In this document: piece after piece, positions 7,262 through 14,815 of the stretch
Position numbering within the stretch: the first letter of the stretch is position 1
Layout: the number at the start of each line of letters is the position of its first letter
From: Bacteroidota bacterium
GTDB lineage: Bacteria; Bacteroidota; Bacteroidia; Flavobacteriales; Weeksellaceae
Assembly: GCA_023411265.1 (NCBI GenBank)
Contig: JAEYOX010000120.1
Span: 1 to 16,555 of the forward strand
Length of the DNA stretch: 16,555 nucleotides
Reading direction: 5' to 3'
The notes under the pieces: generated by a model
Databases searched by the model: none
What the model was told of the DNA's origin: nothing
What the model saw: the letters and a program-made list of their open reading frames with translations, nothing else
Program-made: the position numbers and the translations under genes

Positions 7262-7333
7262 ATATAAAGATTTTATCTTTTCAGAAGGATAGAAAATGAA
7301 TGGCAAATGAGGACACCTGCCATTCAGAATAAT

Positions 7334-7831
7334 TTACTTAGCTCCGTCAATTTCTCTCATGTATTCCAAAATACTTCTTGCTTCAGTATCAGATAGTCCT
7401 TGGTTCGGCATTCTTACCAAACAAAGTTCCAACTGTTTCTGCAATTCTGGATCTACATCAATCATGGGATCCGGATTGGAAATAAAATTCATGATCCAGT
7501 GAGCGGTTTGTCTTTCGGTAACTCCTTTCCAGCCTGGCCCTACTAATCTTTCGTCGGTAGATTTGTGACAGGACATACATTTTACATCGGCAACTTTTTT
7601 ACCTTCTGCAGCCATGGCAGGGTCGAAGCTTGATATATCAACATTCGTCTCATCATATTTACCTAAACCTCTTTTAGGGTCATACTCGTTGTCGCTTGCA
7701 GCTGCTGTTGTGGTTTCAGTTGCAGGTGCAGAACTGTCTGCTGATGGAATGGAACTTTCCTTTTTTTCACCTCCACAGGAAGTGAGAGCTAATGTAAAAG
7801 CGCAGAATGCTAGTGTCTTTAAAATTTTCAT
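7334..7831 (-). CDS. Lipoprotein c-type cytochrome, first gene of the nos operon
   Basis: A 165-residue predicted lipoprotein with one heme c. The signal ends in lipobox LTSC (Cys19). A Ser/Ala/Thr-rich linker (about 24-48) then leads to a class I-like cytochrome domain (about 68-165) with the heme site CMSCH (85-89). Met141 in CLVRMPNQGLS is the likely second axial ligand. It directly precedes nosZ and should be cotranscribed with it, so it is the best candidate for the immediate electron donor to CuA. The membrane anchor would let it move or dock beside lipid-anchored NosZ. The family assignment is firm; the donor role is inferred from position. Confidence 0.9.
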   Translation of the reverse strand: MKILKTLAFCAFTLALTSCGGEKKESSIPSADSSAPATETTTAAASDNEYDPKRGLGKYDETNVDISSFDPAMAAEGKKVADVKCMSCHKSTDERLVGPGWKGVTERQTAHWIMNFISNPDPMIDVDPELQKQLELCLVRMPNQGLSDTEARSILEYMREIDGAK

Positions 7832-7865
7832 AATGATAGAATTTTTATATTAATTTAATTGATAA

Positions 7866-7873
7866 CAAAAATA
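7866..7873 (-). promoter_or_regulatory. -7 box of the nos operon (TATTTTTG)
   Basis: On the minus strand TATTTTTG is an exact TAnnTTTG match. Transcription would start near 7862, giving a leader of about 30 bases before the cytochrome c start at 7831. No -33 TTTG is seen at normal spacing, as expected for an activator-dependent promoter. The palindrome centre at 7903.5 would fall near -41.5. Confidence 0.6.
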
Positions 7874-7894
7874 ACACCGTTCTGTAAATAGCTT

Positions 7895-7912
7895 TTATGA
7901 TTACAGTCATAA
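7895..7912. promoter_or_regulatory. FNR/DNR-like palindrome in the divergent nos/cytochrome control region
   Basis: TTATGA-TTACAG-TCATAA has perfect six-base half-sites. Its inner TGAT-N4-GTCA resembles the FNR consensus TTGAT-N4-ATCAA. It lies between two divergent heme c lipoprotein genes: about -41 for the nos operon and about -63 for the plus-strand cytochrome (7992). Those are the usual class II and class I positions for Crp/Fnr activators. A near copy occurs at 1225-1242. Confidence 0.7.
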
Positions 7913-7955
7913 GCCTTATATGACTTTTATTAGGCAGTATCAAAGTATATTTTCT

Positions 7956-7963
7956 TATATTTG
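7956..7963 (+). promoter_or_regulatory. -7 box of the divergent cytochrome c gene (TATATTTG)
   Basis: TATATTTG matches TAnnTTTG exactly. The predicted start near 7967 leaves a leader of about 25 bases to the ATG at 7992. There is no clear -33 element, again fitting activator dependence. Confidence 0.6.
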
Positions 7964-7991
7964 TACTATTCAAATATACAAAAAAAAGTTT

Positions 7992-8384
7992 ATGAAAAAC
8001 ATTGCTATAGTATTTTTAGCTGCCTTTTTGGTAGGATCCTGCTCCAAAAAAGAGACTGATGCCAACGTAGAATCCAACGTCATGATGGAAGAGCCTTTAG
8101 TGCAAAGTGCTGAGGAAACTTCAACTGCGCCTGGTGCTGAAGGCCTAAAATTGATTCAGGGAATGGATTGTCTTACATGCCATAAGACAGATGCAAGATT
8201 GGTGGGTCCTTCTTATCAGGAAATAGCGGAAAAATATACTGAAGCGGATATGGATATGCTGGCTCAGAAAATTATTGACGGAAGTGTAGGAACTTGGGGA
8301 CAGATCCCCATGACACCACATGCCGGATTAAGTAAGGAAAACGCAAAAAAAATGGTGGAATATATCCTTACTCTTAAAAAATAA
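7992..8384 (+). CDS. Small lipoprotein c-type cytochrome, divergent from nos
   Basis: A 130-residue predicted lipoprotein. The ATG at 7992 is chosen because it starts a canonical signal ending in lipobox VGSC (Cys17); the longer in-frame reading upstream runs through the promoter. The domain (about 48-130) is a small class I cytochrome c of the c551/c552 type, with heme site CLTCH (60-64) and Met107 in IPMTPH as the likely axial ligand. It shares its control region with the nos operon through the palindrome at 7895-7912. It could be a second electron carrier to NosZ, or serve another anaerobic reductase such as one for nitrite or NO. The heme protein call is firm; the partner is inferred. Confidence 0.93.
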   Translation: MKNIAIVFLAAFLVGSCSKKETDANVESNVMMEEPLVQSAEETSTAPGAEGLKLIQGMDCLTCHKTDARLVGPSYQEIAEKYTEADMDMLAQKIIDGSVGTWGQIPMTPHAGLSKENAKKMVEYILTLKK

Positions 8385-8469
8385 TTTTTATTTTGATCCA
8401 GATATAGCTCTTTTATTTATAAAAGAACTCTAGATATTTACAAAAACTAATTGTCATATTATAAAATAG

Positions 8470-8493
8470 CCTTCCACGATGGAAGGTTTTTTT
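8470..8493 (+). terminator. Terminator of the small cytochrome c gene
   Basis: CCTTCCA (8470-8476) pairs with TGGAAGG (8480-8486) across a three-base loop, followed by seven Ts (8487-8493). It lies 85 bases past the cytochrome stop. Confidence 0.85.
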
Positions 8494-8497
8494 CATT

Positions 8498-8529
8498 AAA
8501 AAAGCGGGAGAAACTTTCATTTCTTCCGC
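8498..8529 (-). terminator. Terminator of porX
   Basis: On the minus strand GCGGAAGAAA pairs with TTTCTCCCGC (one mismatch) around a six-base loop, followed by six Ts. It lies 38 bases past the porX stop. Together with the hairpin at 8470-8493 it forms a back-to-back convergent terminator pair. Confidence 0.7.
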
Positions 8530-8567
8530 CTAAAACCCAAAAAATCAAATAAACTATGAAAAAAAAA

Positions 8568-10112
8568 CTATTTGGGTTCTAATATGCTGATTGGGACAAT
8601 ACACTCTTCCAGCGATATACCGCCGTGCTGGTAGGTATCTTTATAATAATTTACGTAATGATTGTAATTCTTGGGATAGGCCAAAAAATTGTTGTTTTTG
8701 GCAAAAATATATTTGCTGCTAAGATTACCTTTGGGTAAAAACAGTTTTTCAGGATTGCTCACAGCCCACACTTCGCTCTCTTCGTAGGTAAGGCTTCTTC
8801 CTGTTTTATACCGGATGTTGGTGGATGTTTCACGGTCGCCGACCACTCGGCTCGGTTTTTTTACGTAAATGGTGCCGTGATCTGTGGTGATGGCCAACCT
8901 GAATTTATTTTCTGCAGCAGCTTTTATAATTTTGATGAGAGATGAATTTTCAAACCAGTTGTAAGTCAAAGAACGGAATGTTTTATCATCCCGGATCAAC
9001 TGGTCTATGATGTGGTTATCTGTCTTAGCATGGCTCAGGATGTCGATAAAATTATAAACTATAACCAAGAGATCGTTATTTTTGTGTTGGTTAAAATCAT
9101 CCAGAACCTTCCTCTCAAAATCGGCATTCAGAACCTTCAGGTATTTCATCGATTTGCCTGATAATCCAAGCCTTTTCATTTGATCTTCCAGAAAATCCCG
9201 TTCATATTCGTTTTTATTTCCTTCTTCATTATCATTGAACCATTTATCCGGAAAGCGTTTTTCAATTTCGGAAGGCAAAAGCCCTGAAAAGAAAGAATTT
9301 CTGGCATATTGTGTGGCAGTAGGAAGAATGCTGTAATAATAATCCTCCGAAACTTTATTGTAAAATTTGGTAAACAGAGGTTCTATAACCTTCCACTGGT
9401 CGTAGCGTAAATTGTCGATCATCAGCAATAAAACTTTATCTTCCTTCAGTTCAGGTTTTATTTTCTCCTTAAATAAAGTGTGGCTCATCATCGGCTTTTC
9501 ATTGCCATGCAGCCAGCCTTCATAATTTTTTTCAACGAATTTGGCGAACTGGATATTAGCTTCTTCTTTTTGAGCTTGGAGTAATTCGCTGAACTCGCTA
9601 TCTGAAACTTTATCAAATCTTATTTCCCAGTTCAGGATTTTCTTGTAATGTTCTGCCCATTCTTCGTAAGTCCGAAGATAGGAGAGTTCCATGGAAAGAT
9701 TTCTAAACTCTTGCTGATAACTTTGAATGGTTTTTTGTTCTACAAGATCATCTTCCTGAAGGTTTTTTTTGAGAGAAAGCAGAATTTGAACAGGATTCAC
9801 AGGCTTCAGAATATAATCTGAAATTTGAGATCCAATGGCTTCTTCCATGATGTGCTCTTCCTCGCTTTTAGTTACCATCACAATTTTTAGCGAACTATCT
9901 TTCTCTTTAATCATGGGAATGGCTTCTAGGCCGGATATTCCTGGCATGTTTTCATCCAGAAGGGTAAGCGCAAATTTTTCAGTATCCATCAGCTCTAAAG
10001 CTTCGTTTACATTATTTACCGGAGTAATGCGGTATCCTTTGTTTTCTAAAAAAACGATATGAGGTTTCAGTAAATCTACTTCATCATCTATCCATAAAAT
10101 CTTTCCTGACAT
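8568..10112 (-). CDS. porX: PorX, response regulator controlling the type IX secretion system
   Basis: A 514-residue two-domain protein. Residues 1-120 are a CheY-like receiver with acidic pocket Asp9/Asp10, phospho-acceptor Asp53, Thr81 and Lys103. After a coiled linker (about 125-215), a PglZ/alkaline-phosphatase-superfamily domain (about 220-514) follows, with likely metal ligands Asp233, Asp357, His361, Asp411, His412 and His496 and a Thr nucleophile in LPTATQYAR (263-271). This domain pair, with the start MSGKILWIDDE, is characteristic of PorX, which with the sensor PorY controls type IX secretion genes; the PglZ part of known PorX acts as a phosphodiesterase on cyclic oligonucleotides. 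The sensor and the por structural genes are not in this window. It is a single-gene unit with its own promoter and terminator. The residue roles are read by eye against the family. Confidence 0.95.
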   Translation of the reverse strand: MSGKILWIDDEVDLLKPHIVFLENKGYRITPVNNVNEALELMDTEKFALTLLDENMPGISGLEAIPMIKEKDSSLKIVMVTKSEEEHIMEEAIGSQISDYILKPVNPVQILLSLKKNLQEDDLVEQKTIQSYQQEFRNLSMELSYLRTYEEWAEHYKKILNWEIRFDKVSDSEFSELLQAQKEEANIQFAKFVEKNYEGWLHGNEKPMMSHTLFKEKIKPELKEDKVLLLMIDNLRYDQWKVIEPLFTKFYNKVSEDYYYSILPTATQYARNSFFSGLLPSEIEKRFPDKWFNDNEEGNKNEYERDFLEDQMKRLGLSGKSMKYLKVLNADFERKVLDDFNQHKNNDLLVIVYNFIDILSHAKTDNHIIDQLIRDDKTFRSLTYNWFENSSLIKIIKAAAENKFRLAITTDHGTIYVKKPSRVVGDRETSTNIRYKTGRSLTYEESEVWAVSNPEKLFLPKGNLSSKYIFAKNNNFLAYPKNYNHYVNYYKDTYQHGGISLEECIVPISILEPK

Positions 10113-10169
10113 AAATATTTTCGTAAGGGGTTAATTGTTCCTCTGCTAGAAACGGTGTAATAAGAACAT

Positions 10170-10177
10170 CAAAAATA
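10170..10177 (-). promoter_or_regulatory. -7 box of porX (TATTTTTG)
   Basis: On the minus strand TATTTTTG matches TAnnTTTG. Transcription would start near 10166, giving a leader of about 53 bases. It lies between two direct copies of TAATTGTTC (10132-10140 and 10182-10190), which could be regulatory. No -33 box is obvious. Confidence 0.5.
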
Positions 10178-10300
10178 CGACTAATTGTTCTTAAATAAAT
10201 TCAAATATTTTTCCATTAATAGTTAAAGTTCAGTTAATTTTAAAATATTTTTAAAGCAAATAAACCATTGAAAAATACACGGTTTCACATGTTTTTTAGC

Positions 10301-10308
10301 TACCTTTG
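10301..10308 (+). promoter_or_regulatory. -7 box of the HD-domain gene (TACCTTTG)
   Basis: TACCTTTG is the most typical Bacteroidota -7 sequence. Transcription would start near 10314, 18 bases before the ATG at 10332. The rest of the 219-base divergent gap (10113-10331) is AT-rich and holds nothing else that I recognise besides the porX promoter. Confidence 0.65.
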
Positions 10309-10331
10309 ATTCTATATTTTTGTTTTTACAA

Positions 10332-11549
10332 ATGCAGAATAAACTGAAAATTATTAACGATCCGGTTTACGGTTTTATCAAAATTCCACACGAAATTCTC
10401 TTTGATGTTATCGAACATCCTTATTTTCAGAGGCTTCGGAGGATTTCTCAAACAGGCCTTCTCAACCTTATTTTCCCCGGTGCAACACACACCAGATTTC
10501 ATCATGCATTAGGAGCGATGCATTTGATGTTCACTGCTTTGGAAACTTTGAAACTGAAGGGCGTAGAAATTTCAAAAGAAGAAGAAAAAGCGGCTATGCT
10601 TGCTATTTTACTGCACGATATCGGACACGGCCCGTTCTCTCATGCGTTGGAAAGCATGCTGATGGATCATTGGCATCACGAAAATCTTTCACTGCTGTTG
10701 ATGGAGAAGCTTAATAATGATTTTAACGGCGAACTGGAAACCGCAATGCAAATGTTTCAGGGTAAATATCATCGTAAATTTTTCAATCAGCTTATTTCCT
10801 CCCAACTGGATGTGGACCGTTTGGATTACCTGAAAAGGGACAGCTTTTATACCGGTGTAACTGAAGGAAATGTCAATACACAGCGGATTATTTCCATGAT
10901 GAACGTTTCTGAAGATGAACTTGTGATAGATGCCAAAGGTATCTATTCTATAGAACACTACCTTACAGCAAGAATGTTTATGTACTGGCAGGTTTATTAC
11001 CATAAAACGGCAGCACTGGCAGAATTCTTATTGGTAAAAATATTAAACAGAGCAAAACTGCTGGCTTCCAGAGGAAGCTTGTTACCGGCCTCAGAACATT
11101 TAGGTTATTTTCTTTATAAAAAAGAATTTCAAACTGCCAGCAATGAAGATCTGGAACGTTTTACAGAACTGGACGATAATGACATCATCTGTGCCATGAA
11201 AGAATGGCAATATTCGGAAGATGCTGTTTTGAGTTATCTTTGCCGCAGCGTTATCAGACGAAAGCTCCCTAAAACCATTATTTCTGCAGAACCTTTTTCT
11301 CAGGAAACGGTCAGAGAGAAAATTGAACGCACTAACATGTTGTTCAATACCAAAGAGGGTCATATTTTGGTTGATGAGATTTCCAGAAGCCTGTTGCCAT
11401 ACAATGCTGAAGAGCAGCCCATTTATTTGTTGGGAAAAAATGGTTCCAAAACACTCCTGCATCAGTACCAAGGGCAGTTGTTGTCATCCTCCATCACGGA
11501 AAGCAGCACCCGTTATATCCTGTCATTTCCCGGAGAAAAGGCAATGTAA
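10332..11549 (+). CDS. HD-domain phosphohydrolase (COG1078, dNTPase-like)
   Basis: A 405-residue cytoplasmic HD-superfamily protein of the YwfO/SAMHD1-like type. Conserved blocks are RLRRISQTGL (34-43), HTRFHHALG (53-61), LLHDIGHGPFSHALE (93-107) and SQLDVDRLDYLKRD (157-170). The metal-binding set is probably His58, His95, Asp96 and Asp162, by analogy with SAMHD1. Related proteins hydrolyse dNTPs, but the substrate here is not shown. The ATG at 10332 is preferred over an in-frame TTG at 10320 because it gives the usual family start and suits the promoter at 10301-10308. It is followed by lpxD after 53 bases, a neighbourhood that is common in Bacteroidota. There is no sign of a defence-island context. 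Confidence 0.9.
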   Translation: MQNKLKIINDPVYGFIKIPHEILFDVIEHPYFQRLRRISQTGLLNLIFPGATHTRFHHALGAMHLMFTALETLKLKGVEISKEEEKAAMLAILLHDIGHGPFSHALESMLMDHWHHENLSLLLMEKLNNDFNGELETAMQMFQGKYHRKFFNQLISSQLDVDRLDYLKRDSFYTGVTEGNVNTQRIISMMNVSEDELVIDAKGIYSIEHYLTARMFMYWQVYYHKTAALAEFLLVKILNRAKLLASRGSLLPASEHLGYFLYKKEFQTASNEDLERFTELDDNDIICAMKEWQYSEDAVLSYLCRSVIRRKLPKTIISAEPFSQETVREKIERTNMLFNTKEGHILVDEISRSLLPYNAEEQPIYLLGKNGSKTLLHQYQGQLLSSSITESSTRYILSFPGEKAM

Positions 11550-11588
11550 CAATTTTTGTGTACTATTACCGTTTTTTAGGGAAATTAT

Positions 11589-11596
11589 TATCTTTG
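11589..11596 (+). promoter_or_regulatory. -7 box just ahead of lpxD (TATCTTTG)
   Basis: TATCTTTG matches TAnnTTTG and ends only six bases before the lpxD ATG (11603). The predicted start near 11600 would give an mRNA with almost no leader. Readthrough from the HD gene may also transcribe lpxD. Confidence 0.45.
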
Positions 11597-11602
11597 CAGG
11601 AT

Positions 11603-12634
11603 ATGGAATTTACAGCAGCGCAGATTGCAGGTTTTATTAACGGAAAGATCATAGGTAACCAAGAAGCCGTAATTACTGGCGTTTCACCTATTGAAAGAGG
11701 AGAAGAAGGTCATCTTTCTTTTATTGCTCAAGACCGTTTTGCACATTATATGGACACTACAGCGTGCTCTGTGCTGGTGGTTTCAGAAAAATTATTAACA
11801 AAATCTTCTTATCCTCCAACTATTATCGCAGTAGAAGATGCGTATCTTTCCTTTCAGGTGCTTATGAATCTTTATGAGCAAATGCGCGAACGAAAAACCG
11901 GTTTGGAAGAAGGTTCTCATATCCATAAAACTGCAGAAATTGGAGAACAAGTATATATCGGAGCGTTCACTTATATTTCCGAAGGAGTAAAAATAGGAGA
12001 ACAAACCCAAATTCATCCCCAGACTTATATTGGAAAAAATGTAAAAATCGGCCGTAACTGTCGTATTGACAGTGGAGTAAAAATATATGATTATACCACA
12101 ATCGGCGATCATTGTACCATCCATGCCAACACTGTTATTGGTGCTGACGGTTTCGGATATCAACCCTCTGAAAGTGGATATGCCAAAATTCCGCAACTGG
12201 GCAATGTGGTGATAGAGGATGATGTGGAGATTGGTTCCAATTGTTCCATAGACCGTGGCACCATAGGATCCACGATAATCGGCAAGGGTACCAAGATTGA
12301 TAATCTTATTCAAATTGCCCACAACGTTAAAATAGGAAAACACAATGTTATTGCTGCTCAGGCAGGTATCGCCGGTTCCGCTGCTGTAGGAGACTGGAAC
12401 ATGATCGGCGGCCAAGCTGGGATTGTCGGACATATTCAGATTGGAAACAAAGTCCGCATCCAGGGACAGAGCGGAGTGAATACCAGTGCAACTGACGGTG
12501 AAGTGCTCTATGGATCGCCCGCGATGAATGCTGGCGATTTCCGAAGAAATTATGTGCATTTTAAAAATTTTACAGATATTGTAAATAGAATTAATATTCT
12601 GGAAAGAAAAGCTAAAGAAAAATCCAATGAGTGA
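11603..12634 (+). CDS. lpxD: UDP-3-O-acylglucosamine N-acyltransferase LpxD
   Basis: A 343-residue cytoplasmic enzyme of lipid A synthesis that adds the second 3-hydroxyacyl chain, to the amine, from acyl-ACP. The ATG at 11603 starts the usual family sequence MEFTAAQIAG; a GTG 15 codons upstream would run through the promoter. Residues 1-100 are the uridine-binding domain (GVSPIERGEEGHLSFI), 105-325 a left-handed beta-helix of hexapeptide repeats, and the C-terminus a short helix (FTDIVNRINILERKAKE). The catalytic His240 sits in IQIAHNVKIG. The segment VIGADGFGYQ (178-187) is the standard LpxD one. It overlaps the next gene (lpxC-fabZ) by eight bases, implying translational coupling. A second LpxD-like gene lies at 15823. 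Confidence 0.96.
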   Translation: MEFTAAQIAGFINGKIIGNQEAVITGVSPIERGEEGHLSFIAQDRFAHYMDTTACSVLVVSEKLLTKSSYPPTIIAVEDAYLSFQVLMNLYEQMRERKTGLEEGSHIHKTAEIGEQVYIGAFTYISEGVKIGEQTQIHPQTYIGKNVKIGRNCRIDSGVKIYDYTTIGDHCTIHANTVIGADGFGYQPSESGYAKIPQLGNVVIEDDVEIGSNCSIDRGTIGSTIIGKGTKIDNLIQIAHNVKIGKHNVIAAQAGIAGSAAVGDWNMIGGQAGIVGHIQIGNKVRIQGQSGVNTSATDGEVLYGSPAMNAGDFRRNYVHFKNFTDIVNRINILERKAKEKSNE

Positions 12635-14024
12635 TATGCAAAAAACCCTGAAAGAAGAAGTTTCTCTTTCGGGAATCGGTCTGCATACCGGCAAAGAAGT
12701 AACATTGACGATAAAACCGGCTAAAGAAAACACAGGTTTTATTTTTATAAGAACAGATCTGGAAGGAAACCCGCAGGTAGAAGCTGATGTAAATTATGTA
12801 ACTACCACGGACAGGGGTACTACGCTGGAAAAACTCGGTGTCAGAATCCATACTTGCGAGCATATTTTGGCCGCATTAGTAGGCTGCGATGTAGATAATG
12901 CCTACCTCGAAATGAACAGTGCAGAGCCTCCCATTATGGACGGGTCTTCAAAATATTTTGTGGAAGCTATCGAAAAAGCGGGAGTTGTGGAGCAAAAAGT
13001 GCCGCGGGAGTACCTTGTCGTGAAAGAAGTAGTAAATTATGTAGACCCTCATTCAGGATCAGAACTCACTATTATTCCCTCCGAAAATTTTGAAGTAACT
13101 ACCATGGTGGATTTTGGTACTAAAGTACTGGGAACCCAAAATGCAACGCTGAAAGATATTTCAGAGTTTAAAGAGGAAATTGCCTCAGCACGAACCTTCA
13201 GTTTTCTTCATGAACTGGAAATGCTGCTGGATGCTGGTCTGATCAAAGGCGGAGATATCTCAAATGCAATTGTGTACGTGGACAAAGAATTGACTACCGA
13301 CACTGCAGAAAAATTAAGAAAAGCATTTGGTAAGGATAAGGTATCCATTCGTCCGAACGGAATTCTCGATAATCTTACCCTAAATTATCCGAACGAAGCA
13401 GCTCGTCACAAACTGTTGGATGTTATTGGTGACCTTGCATTGGTGGGTGTTAAAATTAAAGGAAAAGTGATCGCCAACAAGCCTGGCCACTTCGTTAATA
13501 CTCAGTTTGCTAAAAAGCTAAACCGCCAATGGAAACTCCAAAAGAAGAGAAATGTGCCGGATATCGACATTCATAAAGAGCCGGTATTCGATATCAACGG
13601 AATTATGAAACTTATGCCTCACCGGTACCCTTTCCTCCTCATCGATAAAGTCCTTGAGCTTTCAGATAAGCACGTGGTGGGTTTAAAAAATGTAACGTTT
13701 AATGAACCTTTTTTCGTAGGCCATTTTCCTAAAGAACCGGTGATGCCGGGGGTTCTACAAGTAGAAGCTTTGGCGCAAACGGGCGGAATTCTCGTTTTGG
13801 CCAGCGTTCCTGATCCGGAAAATTACTCTACGTATTTCATTAAAATGGATAAGGTAAAGTTCAAGCGCAAAGTAGTTCCCGGGGATACTCTTGTATTTAA
13901 AATCGAATTGATCTCGCCTATCAGAAGGGGAATTGTCCACATGCAAGGTTACGGATATGTGGGGGAAAATATCGTAGTAGAAGCTGAACTCATGGCACAG
14001 GTGGCAAAAAATAATATTGAATAG
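12627..14024 (+). CDS. lpxC/fabZ: LpxC-FabZ fusion: lipid A deacetylase and hydroxyacyl-ACP dehydratase
   Basis: A 465-residue bifunctional enzyme. The LpxC part (about 1-310) removes acetate from UDP-3-O-acyl-GlcNAc, the committed lipid A step. Its zinc ligands are His79, His261 and Asp265, with Glu78 as catalytic base and His288 in PGHF. The FabZ part (about 318-465) dehydrates 3-hydroxyacyl-ACP, with the LMPHRYPFLLIDKV start (329-342), active-site His366 (GHFPKEPVMPGV) and Glu380. The fusion is known across Bacteroidota and joins two enzymes that draw on one hydroxyacyl-ACP pool. The ATG at 12627 overlaps lpxD; a second ATG at 12636 is possible and would drop only three residues. lpxA begins on the base after its stop. 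Confidence 0.97.
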   Translation: MSDMQKTLKEEVSLSGIGLHTGKEVTLTIKPAKENTGFIFIRTDLEGNPQVEADVNYVTTTDRGTTLEKLGVRIHTCEHILAALVGCDVDNAYLEMNSAEPPIMDGSSKYFVEAIEKAGVVEQKVPREYLVVKEVVNYVDPHSGSELTIIPSENFEVTTMVDFGTKVLGTQNATLKDISEFKEEIASARTFSFLHELEMLLDAGLIKGGDISNAIVYVDKELTTDTAEKLRKAFGKDKVSIRPNGILDNLTLNYPNEAARHKLLDVIGDLALVGVKIKGKVIANKPGHFVNTQFAKKLNRQWKLQKKRNVPDIDIHKEPVFDINGIMKLMPHRYPFLLIDKVLELSDKHVVGLKNVTFNEPFFVGHFPKEPVMPGVLQVEALAQTGGILVLASVPDPENYSTYFIKMDKVKFKRKVVPGDTLVFKIELISPIRRGIVHMQGYGYVGENIVVEAELMAQVAKNNIE

Positions 14025-14813
14025 ATGATTCATCAGTTAGCGGCCGTTGATAAGCGAGCAAAAATTGGCAAAAATGTAGTGGTTGAACCTTTTACCACTA
14101 TTGCAGCTGATGTAGAAATTAGCGATGGTACTTGGATCGGTCCTAACGTTACAATTATGGACGGTGCGCGGATTGGTAAAAATTGCCGGATTTTTCCGGG
14201 AACCGTTATTTCAGCTATTCCACAGGATTTAAAATTCGATGGCGAAGATACTCAGGTTGTTATCGGAGACGGTACTACCATCAGAGAATGTGTCACTGTC
14301 AATCGCGGAACCAAAGCGTTAGGTTATACCAAAATAGGTGACGATTGCCTCATCATGGCCACTTCTCACATTGCTCATGACTGCATTTTGGGAGATAATG
14401 TGATTATTGTGAATGGCTGCGGTATTGCCGGCCATGTAGAAATAGGCGATTATACTGTGATGGGCGGCCTTTCTGCCGTACAGCAGTTTTGTAAAATTGG
14501 TAAACACACCATGATTTCTGGCGGAACATTGGTGAGAAAAGATATCCCGTCTTATATTAAAGTAGCTAGGGAACCTATGTCATATGCCGGAATTAATTCA
14601 GTAGGATTAAGAAGACGTGGATTTACCAATGAAAAAATATTTGAAATTCAGAAAATTTATCGTTATCTTTTTCAAATGAAAATGAATGTCTCCCAAGCCA
14701 TGAATCTCATTGAAAAGGAAATGCTGCCTACTGCAGAGCGAGATGAAATTTTGGAATTTATTAAAAATTCTCCGCGCGGAATTGTAAAAGGATACGGAAC
14801 GGCTAAAGAATAA
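14025..14813 (+). CDS. lpxA: UDP-GlcNAc O-acyltransferase LpxA
   Basis: A 262-residue cytoplasmic enzyme catalysing the first lipid A step, transfer of a 3-hydroxyacyl chain to UDP-GlcNAc. It is a left-handed beta-helix (about 1-190) of hexapeptide repeats, with the catalytic base His118 in SHIAHDC (114-120), the QQFCKIGKH loop and the C-terminal helical part starting GINSVGLRRRGF. Against E. coli LpxA by eye, the residue that sets acyl length (Gly173 there) aligns with a Gly in MISGG, so it does not look narrowed for short chains. The ATG follows the lpxC-fabZ stop without a gap, so the two are probably coupled. The length is normal. Confidence 0.96.
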   Translation: MIHQLAAVDKRAKIGKNVVVEPFTTIAADVEISDGTWIGPNVTIMDGARIGKNCRIFPGTVISAIPQDLKFDGEDTQVVIGDGTTIRECVTVNRGTKALGYTKIGDDCLIMATSHIAHDCILGDNVIIVNGCGIAGHVEIGDYTVMGGLSAVQQFCKIGKHTMISGGTLVRKDIPSYIKVAREPMSYAGINSVGLRRRGFTNEKIFEIQKIYRYLFQMKMNVSQAMNLIEKEMLPTAERDEILEFIKNSPRGIVKGYGTAKE

Positions 14814-14815
14814 AA

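Noticed and set aside
8409..8426. AT-rich palindrome TCTTTTAT-TT-ATAAAAGA after the small cytochrome c gene
   Set aside because: The stem is all but free of GC and has a two-base loop with no T-run; the hairpin at 8470-8493 is the better terminator.
8568..10112. PglZ-type domain as a sign of a BREX phage-defence system
   Set aside because: The PglZ-like domain is joined to a CheY receiver, the architecture of PorX, and no brx genes lie nearby.
10332..11549. HD phosphohydrolase as an anti-phage dNTPase
   Set aside because: It resembles the widespread housekeeping COG1078 family and sits beside lpxD, not among defence genes.
11795..12733. Long open frame of 312 codons on the minus strand, opposite lpxD and lpxC
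   Set aside because: It mirrors the real genes, has no recognisable domains or start context, and arises from codon bias in lpxD.
12627..14024. LpxC-FabZ fusion as a novel gene fusion
   Set aside because: The same fusion is already well known across Bacteroidota, so it is annotated but not reported as new.
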